Under the pieces are notes generated by a model, which ran no database searches, was not told the DNA's origin, and worked only from the letters and a program-made list of their open reading frames with translations. Below, piece by piece: positions 14,121-20,260 of a DNA stretch of 20,260 nt (positions are counted from its first letter, which is position 1; each line of letters starts with the position of its first letter). Both the position numbers and the translations under genes were made by a program. Location: NCBI GenBank assembly GCA_031256015.1, contig JAIRRK010000099.1, positions 1 through 20,260 on the forward strand. The letters are read 5' to 3'. The DNA is from Dysgonamonadaceae bacterium. Lineage in GTDB: Bacteria > Bacteroidota > Bacteroidia > Bacteroidales > Azobacteroidaceae.

Positions 14121-16079
14121 ATGACAAAGTTAAATGCAAGTATTCCACAAGGCCCTTTGGCTGAAAAATGGACTTATTATAAAAGTCACCAGAAATTGGT
14201 GAATCCGGCCAATAAACGCCGTTTGGATGTTATTGTAGTCGGAACCGGCTTGGCAGGAGCATCTGCTGCCGCATCTTTAGGAGAAATGGGCTTCAACGTT
14301 CTGAATTTCTGCATTCAGGATTCTCCTCGTCGTGCTCACTCAATCGCAGCACAAGGAGGTATCAATGCCGCAAAAAATTATCAAAACGACGGAGACTCTG
14401 TTTATCGGTTGTTTTACGACACCATCAAAGGAGGAGATTACCGCGCCCGTGAGGCGAACGTTTACCGTTTAGCGGAAGTTTCTAACAGTATTATAGACCA
14501 ATGTGTTGCACAAGGAGTCCCTTTTGCTCGCGAATACGGAGGTTTGTTGGATAACCGTTCTTTCGGCGGAGCACAAGTTTCCCGTACGTTTTATGCAAAA
14601 GGACAAACAGGTCAACAATTATTACTCGGAGCTTATTCGGCATTGAGTCGTCAGGTTCATAAAGGAAGTGTAAAATTGTACACTCGCTATGAAATGATGG
14701 ATTTGGTTCTTGTAAAAGATGAAAAGGGAGTGGAACGAGCCAGAGGGATTATTGCCCGTAACTTGGTTACCGGGAAACTGGAACGATTCTCCGCTCATGC
14801 CGTTGTAATCGGAACGGGAGGTTACGGAAATGCGTTCTTCCTTTCCACAAATGCGATGAATTCCAATGGTTCGGCTGCTATGCAATGTTACAGAAAAGGA
14901 GCCTTGTTTGCTAATCCCGCTTTCGCTCAAATTCACCCGACTTGTATTCCCGTACATGGAGATTTCCAATCCAAACTGACCCTGATGTCCGAATCGTTAC
15001 GTAATGACGGACGCATTTGGGTTCCTAAAAAAATAGAAGATGCCAAAGCACTTCAAGAAGGAAAGTTAAAGCCGACTCAAATCAAAGAAGAAGACCGAGA
15101 TTATTATCTGGAACGAAGATATCCGGCTTTTGGAAATCTTGTTCCTCGTGATGTGGCTTCGCGTGCGGCAAAAGAAAGAACGGATGCCGGTTTTGGTGTG
15201 AATAACACAGGATTGGCCGTATTTTTGGATTTCTCTTCCGCTATTGAACGTTTAGGAAAAGACGTTGTAGCTGCTCGTTATGGAAACTTATTCCAAATGT
15301 ACGAAAAAATCACGGCGGACAATCCTTACGAAACACCGATGATGATTTATCCCGCCATTCACTATACAATGGGAGGAATCTGGGTCGATTATGAATTGAT
15401 GACTACCATCCCGGGATGTTTCGCCATCGGAGAGGCAAACTTTTCCGATCACGGCGCAAACAGATTGGGAGCTTCTGCATTGATGCAAGGTTTAGCTGAC
15501 GGTTACTTCGTTTTACCTTACACCATCCAGAATTATTTGTCGGATCAGATTCAAGTACCTCGTTTTAGCGTGGATCTTCCCGAATTTGAAAAAACGGAAA
15601 GAGAAGTAGAAGACAAAATCGCTCAATTGATGAGTATAAAAGGCAGCCGCTCGGTAGATTCTTTCCACAAAGCTTTGGGGCATATCATGTGGGATTATGT
15701 AGGTATGGCGAGAACCAAAGAATCGTTGGAAACGGCTTTGACTAAGATAAAAGCCCTGAAAGCGGAGTTTTGGAAAGAAGTATTCATTCCCGGCCAATCC
15801 AATACATTGAATGTAGAGTTGGAAAAAGCACTTCGTTTGGCCGACTTTTTCGATATCGGTTATTTAATGGCCTTGGATGGTCTTAACCGTAATGAATCTT
15901 GTGGAGGTCATTTCCGCGAAGAATACCAAACTCCGGAAGGAGAAGCTCTGCGCGACGATGAACATTATGCTTATGCATCTTGTTGGAAATTTTCCGGAGA
16001 GGACAAAGAGCCCGAATTAATAAAAGAGTCTCTGGAATATGAATTTGTAGTACGTCAACAAAGAAATTATAAAGCGTAA
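14121..16079 (+). CDS. frdA: Fumarate reductase/succinate dehydrogenase flavoprotein subunit
   Basis: A 652-residue catalytic subunit interconverting fumarate and succinate. The FAD-binding dinucleotide fold is [20 protein letters not shown] (39-58). The [17 protein letters not shown] block (71-87) contains His73, the expected site of covalent FAD. The capping and catalytic regions include [28 protein letters not shown] (with the proton-shuttle arginine) and [12 protein letters not shown] second FAD contact is [20 protein letters not shown]. The length is close to the Wolinella enzyme. It lies between frdC and frdB, with only 5 bp to frdB, so the three form one transcription unit. The complex sits on the cytoplasmic face of the inner membrane. 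Confidence 0.97.
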   Translation: MTKLNASIPQGPLAEKWTYYKSHQKLVNPANKRRLDVIVVGTGLAGASAAASLGEMGFNVLNFCIQDSPRRAHSIAAQGGINAAKNYQNDGDSVYRLFYDTIKGGDYRAREANVYRLAEVSNSIIDQCVAQGVPFAREYGGLLDNRSFGGAQVSRTFYAKGQTGQQLLLGAYSALSRQVHKGSVKLYTRYEMMDLVLVKDEKGVERARGIIARNLVTGKLERFSAHAVVIGTGGYGNAFFLSTNAMNSNGSAAMQCYRKGALFANPAFAQIHPTCIPVHGDFQSKLTLMSESLRNDGRIWVPKKIEDAKALQEGKLKPTQIKEEDRDYYLERRYPAFGNLVPRDVASRAAKERTDAGFGVNNTGLAVFLDFSSAIERLGKDVVAARYGNLFQMYEKITADNPYETPMMIYPAIHYTMGGIWVDYELMTTIPGCFAIGEANFSDHGANRLGASALMQGLADGYFVLPYTIQNYLSDQIQVPRFSVDLPEFEKTEREVEDKIAQLMSIKGSRSVDSFHKALGHIMWDYVGMARTKESLETALTKIKALKAEFWKEVFIPGQSNTLNVELEKALRLADFFDIGYLMALDGLNRNESCGGHFREEYQTPEGEALRDDEHYAYASCWKFSGEDKEPELIKESLEYEFVVRQQRNYKA

Positions 16080-16084
16080 AAACA

Positions 16085-16840
16085 ATGGAAAAAACAATTA
16101 ATATAACGGTAAAAGTTTGGCGTCAGAAAGGACCGAAAGCTCAAGGTAATTTTGAAGAATATAAATTGAACAACATTACCGGAGATACTTCTTTTCTGGA
16201 AATGCTGGATATATTGAATGAACAATTAGTTCGCGAACACAAAGAACCGGTCGCATTCGATAACGATTGTCGAGAAGGTATTTGCGGTATGTGTTCTTTG
16301 TATGTTAATGGACATCCTCACGGGCCTGACTCTCTTATCACTACCTGTCAGTTGCACATGCGGACTTTCAATGATGGAGAAACGATTACGATTGAACCTT
16401 GGCGTTCTGCCGGATTTCCGGTTATTCGCGACTTAATGGTTGATCGCAATGCCTTCGATAAAATTATTCAGGCAGGAGGTTATGTCTCGGTCAATACCGG
16501 AGGAATCCCTGATGCAAATGCCATTCCGATTTCAAAAATAGATGCCGATGAAGCAATGGATTCGGCTTCATGTATCGGTTGCGGAGCTTGCGTTGCCGCT
16601 TGTAAAAACGGTTCGGCAATGTTGTTCGTCTCTGCTAAAGTAAGCCAATTGGCTTTGTTGCCTCAAGGTCGTATCGAAGCCAAAGCACGAGCAAAATCAA
16701 TGGTTGCCAAAATGGACGAATTGGGGTTCGGAAACTGTACCAATACAAGAGCCTGTGAATTGGAATGTCCGAAAGGCGTTTCTATCAGTAACATCGCTCG
16801 ACTGAATCGAGAGTTTTTGAAAGCGAAATTCAGCGATTAA
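16085..16840 (+). CDS. frdB: Fumarate reductase/succinate dehydrogenase iron-sulfur subunit
   Basis: A 251-residue electron-transfer subunit linking the cytochrome b and flavin. The N-terminal ferredoxin-like domain has Cys62, Cys67, Cys70 ([10 protein letters not shown]) and Cys88 for the [2Fe-2S] centre. The C-terminal domain has [11 protein letters not shown] (Cys163, 166, 169, 173), Cys218, and Cys224 with Cys228 in ACELECP, which supply the [4Fe-4S] and [3Fe-4S] centres. All expected ligands are present. It is the last gene of the operon, 5 bp after frdA, and is followed within 30 bp by a strong terminator. Confidence 0.97.
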   Translation: MEKTINITVKVWRQKGPKAQGNFEEYKLNNITGDTSFLEMLDILNEQLVREHKEPVAFDNDCREGICGMCSLYVNGHPHGPDSLITTCQLHMRTFNDGETITIEPWRSAGFPVIRDLMVDRNAFDKIIQAGGYVSVNTGGIPDANAIPISKIDADEAMDSASCIGCGACVAACKNGSAMLFVSAKVSQLALLPQGRIEAKARAKSMVAKMDELGFGNCTNTRACELECPKGVSISNIARLNREFLKAKFSD

Positions 16841-16868
16841 CGTAAGTGTTGTATTCGTCATAATTCTT

Positions 16869-16908
16869 TAAGCCTGTAAGATATTTTTTCTTGCAGGCTT
16901 AGTTTTTA
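16869..16908 (+). terminator. Terminator of frdCAB
   Basis: TAAGCCTGTAAG (16869-16880) pairs with CTTGCAGGCTTA (16890-16901), a 12-bp stem with one T-G pair and a 9-nt AT loop, followed by GTTTTTA. It lies 28 bp after the frdB stop codon. Confidence 0.88.
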
Positions 16909-16941
16909 CTTAAAATTTATTCCGGGGAAAATCTAATTACT

Positions 16942-16949
16942 TATCTTTA
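16942..16949 (+). promoter_or_regulatory. Near-consensus -7 box for the 402-aa secreted-protein gene
   Basis: TATCTTTA, a 7/8 match to TAnnTTTG, lies 45 bp upstream of the ATG at 16995. The only -33-like element is TTTA at a 22-bp spacing. Because a strong terminator separates frdB from this gene, some promoter must lie in this 150-bp gap. Confidence 0.4.
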
Positions 16950-16994
16950 CGACCGTATTTATAGACAATATGCAAAACTTAAAAATTTTATTTT

Positions 16995-18203
16995 ATGAAA
17001 CACCAATTATTATTTTGGACGGCTTGTATGCTGATGCTTTTTCAACAAAAAACATTCGCACAATTGCCGGAAGTCAGTACATCGGAAAATCCCAAATGGT
17101 ATTTTATTCAAGTGGTAGGAGAAGGTTCTTCTCGTGAAGGCAGAGTGTGGACCGTAGAAGGAAATGAGACGGAAACGGCTCTCTACGGTCGACCAATGGA
17201 AACTTCGAATGCTAAGAAAGTGGATGCGCAATTATTTCGATTTGAAAAAAGCGGAAATAATTATTTTATCATTGCTAAATCGAATAATAAAAAAGCAGAT
17301 GTTGCAATGATAGACAGTGAGGAGGCTCTTAAGTTAACTGATGAGGGCATAGGTTTTACGTTAGATCCGTTAGCCGGAAATTATTACAATGTTACAGCGA
17401 CAAAAACGGTTACAGGAGGAAATGCAGCAAAAAAATGGGCCCATCAATCAAATAGCAACAGTAGCTACAAAATTATTCTCGTAGATACAAATTGGAATAC
17501 AGGAGATAATTCTCAATTTTCATTTGTTCCTTACGAAGATGTCAATTTAGAGTACAGTACTTCCGACAAGGAATCATGGTACACTATTTACAGTGCAAAA
17601 GATTCAAAATGTATGACGGATGCGGAAGCTTCTTCGACAGAAGATATTAAAATATCAGTGGAAGAATTTGCGGAAGGAAACGACTGTCAATTATGGAAAT
17701 TGATTAAAAAAGGAAGCAAAACTAATTTTGTCAATAGAGCGACGGGAAAGATTATTCAACCCGAATCAACTGTTTCCGAAAGCAATATGATGTATAATTA
17801 TACACAACTTGCGGCAAATGCTTCGGAAAGTAACGGATGGACGTTGACTCACATCGGAGGCGGACAATATTCAATCTCGGGAATCGAAGCGGACGGACAT
17901 ACAAGGTATCTTCATGCTACGGTCGAAGGAAGTGCACCGAACGAATATGATAAAGTCGGTTTGTTATTCTCCGGGTTTGCTTGGAAATTTGCGAAAGCGT
18001 ACCCCAGAGTATCTGTTCCTGCTGTCACTGAAAATGAGCCGATTCGTATCTATTCGGAAAACAGAAAAGTTGTGGTTGTCGGAAACGATGATTATACGGT
18101 AAGAACGATACAAGGTGTCATTGTAAATAAAAATGCCACATTACCAATCGGTATTTATTTGGTAACGGTAAACGGCAAAACCACAAAAATATTAGTCAAA
18201 TAA
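16995..18203 (+). CDS. Secreted protein with ricin-like modules and T9SS-like C-terminal domain (paralogue of 4374-6338)
   Basis: A 402-residue protein with a signal peptide (1-22, ending FAQ). It has two W-Y-initiated modules resembling ricin-B/beta-trefoil folds: KWYFIQVVGEG (34-44) with AQLFRFEKSG (78-87), and SWYTIYSAKD (194-203) with CQLWKLIKKG (231-240). The C-terminal 50 residues (IRIYSENRKVVVVG.. then LPIGIYLVTVNGKTTKILVK) fit a type IX secretion sorting domain well: short strands, the PxGIYLV motif and a Lys-rich last strand. The first module aligns by eye with residues 24-182 of the 654-residue protein (EGRVWTVEG versus NGRVMTAEG, AQLFRFE versus ARLWRVE). Carbohydrate binding at the cell surface is the likely role. 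A large metallophosphoesterase gene begins 16 bp downstream, suggesting joint function. Confidence 0.75.
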   Translation: MKHQLLFWTACMLMLFQQKTFAQLPEVSTSENPKWYFIQVVGEGSSREGRVWTVEGNETETALYGRPMETSNAKKVDAQLFRFEKSGNNYFIIAKSNNKKADVAMIDSEEALKLTDEGIGFTLDPLAGNYYNVTATKTVTGGNAAKKWAHQSNSNSSYKIILVDTNWNTGDNSQFSFVPYEDVNLEYSTSDKESWYTIYSAKDSKCMTDAEASSTEDIKISVEEFAEGNDCQLWKLIKKGSKTNFVNRATGKIIQPESTVSESNMMYNYTQLAANASESNGWTLTHIGGGQYSISGIEADGHTRYLHATVEGSAPNEYDKVGLLFSGFAWKFAKAYPRVSVPAVTENEPIRIYSENRKVVVVGNDDYTVRTIQGVIVNKNATLPIGIYLVTVNGKTTKILVK

Positions 18204-18219
18204 ATAATACTGTCATACA

Positions 18220-20260
18220 ATGAAAAAATTAAATAGTTTCAGCTTTTTATTAGCTTTGTTGTTATTGAGCAGCCTTTCCGTGTCTGCTCAAAGAACATTT
18301 GTTTCTTCCATTGCGGAAAGAAACGCTACCTATCTGACCATTGCAAATCAAGATGCGGCGAAATACTTCTTTAGTAACGCAAGCAATCAGATGATTGATG
18401 TGGAAACCAATCTGAGTTTGAATGTCAAATCGGATAGAACTTGGTGTAAACCTTCCGTGAATGGTAAAAAAGTGACCATTGCGGTGGACCCGAATACGGA
18501 AGCTCCCGGAAGAACGGCCACCGTTACCGTTTACGGAAAAGATAATAAATCAAGAACCGTAGCCGTAACACAGTTGGGAACAGGTTCCGGTATATTGATT
18601 AATGAAAAAGAAATCAACTTAACGAATTACCGTCTTGATTTCTCACTGGGAATAACCGGTAATATTCTTTTCACCATTGACGTGCCCGATTGGATTAATG
18701 AATCGGCACAAACACCGCGTATCGGATTTCAGGAATATACATTCTCGGCAAAAGAAATAACGGAAGCCATCGGAGAGAGACGCGGCTTTATCGTTATCAA
18801 AACCGCCAACAATGAAGTGCCTGAAATAAAAATCCCGGTATCTCAAGTTTACGAAGGATATCCTCGTTTCGCGGTTATCTCGGACGTTCACTTCGGAAAC
18901 TCGCAAGGTGAAGGACCGATGGTGAAAGTACCGAAAGCGTTGAAAAATTTAACCTCACACGGAAAGTTGGATGCCCTTTTCATTGTGGGAGATTTAACAG
19001 ATGGTGGAACTGCAGCTCAATATACTCAGTTTGTACAAGTAATGAGTAATCCGGCAAACTTCACGAACCCTGTGGATACAATGATATACATGATGGGAAA
19101 TCACGATAATTATGCAACCCAAACCAATTATATTAACGGATTGAAGCCGTTGAACAATGGCAAGCCCTATCCCATGGACCAATATATTGTTATTAAAGGT
19201 TATCCTTTTATTACAATCAGTCAACGCAGCGGTGACAATACCGACGCAAGCAATGCGGCTGTCGGAGAAAAATCGTATCCGAAGGAAGTACAGGAAAAGC
19301 TGCGCACATGGATGAAAAAAGCAGCGGAAGAATGTCCGGGTAAACCGATTTTCGTATTTACTCACGTGCCGCCTAAACACACTTGTTACAGTTCGTGGCC
19401 GGGCGAAGGAGACGGAACCTCGTGGCCTACTTGGAGCATGAAAACCTTGAATCCTATTTTGAACGAATATCCGCAAGCAGTGGTTTTCGGCGGACACAGT
19501 CATTTCCCGATTGGTGACCCTCGTTCCATACACCAAGGAGTGAATCCCGGCTCGGATAAACAGAATTTCTTTACCGGTATCAATACGGGAAGTACCACCT
19601 ACAGCGAAATTCATAAACCTTCCGTTTATGAAGGAATCCACCCCGACCGATACGCCTATGTTACCGAAGGAATGATATTATCGGTACAGCCGAACAATGA
19701 TGTTAAGATTCAAAGATATGACACCTATCGTAACGAAGAAATGCACCCGGAAAAACCGTGGATGCTGAAAGCACCTCACGACGGAACAATGTTCCGATAT
19801 GCCGACAAACGCGATGCCGGCGATACTAATCCGAACGGACTTGTTTTGCGTAACGGATTGCCCGCCCCCGTTTTTGCGGACAACGCAGCCGTCACATTGG
19901 ATGCCTCGGCCACTAATTCCGTTTCGGTCACTTTCCCTCAGGCAACAGACGATGAGTATGTGTTCCGTTATCGTGTCGAAGTGAAAAACAGCGAAGGGAA
20001 CACCGTCAGCGAAGTCTATCAATTCTCTTATTTCTATTTGAACAGCGAGATGCCGGCAACACTGACAACCACGGTCGGCGGTTTATCGTCCAACACCACT
20101 TACACGGTGAAAGTAACGGCTTTGGATTCTTATGATAACGCATCGACATCCCTTGTCAGCGGCGAGTTTGCCACAGGAACTTATACTCCGACTCCGGGAA
20201 GCTCCAAACCGGCCGAAAGCACCCTGATACTGGATGTGGCATTTAACGAAAACGGAACGG
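18220..20260 (+). CDS. Secreted BACON-metallophosphoesterase-FN3 protein, 3' end outside window
   Basis: The frame opens at an ATG 16 bp after the previous stop and stays open to the window edge, giving 680 residues so far. Order of parts: signal peptide (1-24, ending VSAQ); two BACON-like Ig domains (about 45-120 and 124-210; SLNVKSDRTWCKPS and VTQLG are typical); calcineurin-like metallophosphoesterase (215-490); fibronectin type III (548-652); then a Pro/Ser linker and LILDVAFNENGT, which looks like the start of a LamG/concanavalin-type domain. All metal ligands of the phosphoesterase are present: Asp222-x-His224, Asp258 in GDLTDGG, Asn294-His295 in GNHDN, His382 in THVPP, and His426/His428 in GGHSH. 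It should hydrolyse a phosphoester outside the cytoplasm; the substrate is unknown. A T9SS sorting domain may lie beyond the edge. Confidence 0.88.
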   Translation, partial: MKKLNSFSFLLALLLLSSLSVSAQRTFVSSIAERNATYLTIANQDAAKYFFSNASNQMIDVETNLSLNVKSDRTWCKPSVNGKKVTIAVDPNTEAPGRTATVTVYGKDNKSRTVAVTQLGTGSGILINEKEINLTNYRLDFSLGITGNILFTIDVPDWINESAQTPRIGFQEYTFSAKEITEAIGERRGFIVIKTANNEVPEIKIPVSQVYEGYPRFAVISDVHFGNSQGEGPMVKVPKALKNLTSHGKLDALFIVGDLTDGGTAAQYTQFVQVMSNPANFTNPVDTMIYMMGNHDNYATQTNYINGLKPLNNGKPYPMDQYIVIKGYPFITISQRSGDNTDASNAAVGEKSYPKEVQEKLRTWMKKAAEECPGKPIFVFTHVPPKHTCYSSWPGEGDGTSWPTWSMKTLNPILNEYPQAVVFGGHSHFPIGDPRSIHQGVNPGSDKQNFFTGINTGSTTYSEIHKPSVYEGIHPDRYAYVTEGMILSVQPNNDVKIQRYDTYRNEEMHPEKPWMLKAPHDGTMFRYADKRDAGDTNPNGLVLRNGLPAPVFADNAAVTLDASATNSVSVTFPQATDDEYVFRYRVEVKNSEGNTVSEVYQFSYFYLNSEMPATLTTTVGGLSSNTTYTVKVTALDSYDNASTSLVSGEFATGTYTPTPGSSKPAESTLILDVAFNENGT

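Noticed and set aside
18994-19641. 215-codon ORF on the minus strand
   Set aside because: It is antisense to the phosphoesterase gene, whose catalytic motifs are intact across this stretch, and its translation shows no domain or plausible composition.

Overview
The window reads as a chromosomal segment of a Bacteroidota bacterium, most likely order Bacteroidales. The evidence is a Bacteroidetes-type promoter grammar (-7 box TAnnTTTG, often with TTTG about 20 bp upstream), little use of Shine-Dalgarno sites, S16 with a long acidic tail, a DUF5686 protein, a Wzi-type capsule protein, BACON domains, C-terminal domains resembling type IX secretion (T9SS) sorting signals, and a cytochrome b/flavoprotein/iron-sulfur (C-A-B) fumarate reductase operon. 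No species is claimed.

Left part (1-6338, all minus strand): tRNA-Ser(UGA); a two-gene unit of a small lipoprotein and a Wzi-family outer-membrane protein; rpsP; a secreted DUF2264 protein; and a large secreted protein with ricin-like modules and a T9SS-like tail. Most of these units have a recognisable promoter or hairpin terminator. In two places the -33 box of the next gene lies in or beside the U-rich tail of the preceding terminator.

Middle (6339-13400): a 379-bp leader region with a structured RNA candidate precedes a DUF5686 outer-membrane protein (+). A secreted GH20 beta-N-acetylhexosaminidase (-) follows, diverging from a CRP/FNR-family regulator (+) whose start region carries a perfect 15-bp palindrome. 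The regulator converges on miaA (-) with overlapping stop codons. An unannotated 47-codon membrane-protein ORF lies just upstream of miaA.

Right part (13401-20260, all plus strand): frdC-frdA-frdB, encoding menaquinol:fumarate reductase/succinate dehydrogenase, closed by a strong terminator. Next comes a second ricin-like T9SS-type secreted protein, paralogous to the one at 4374-6338. Immediately after it is a large secreted BACON-BACON-metallophosphoesterase-FN3 protein that runs off the right edge with at least 680 codons.

Taken together, the window mixes housekeeping functions (tRNA, S16, MiaA, Frd) with cell-surface and secreted glycan-related functions (Wzi, DUF2264, GH20, lectin-like cargo, phosphoesterase). 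No mobile element, CRISPR array, rRNA or clear island boundary is visible. The least explained parts are the lectin-like/phosphoesterase pair, the palindrome at the regulator's start, the small membrane ORF upstream of miaA, and the structured leader before the TTG-started DUF5686 gene.
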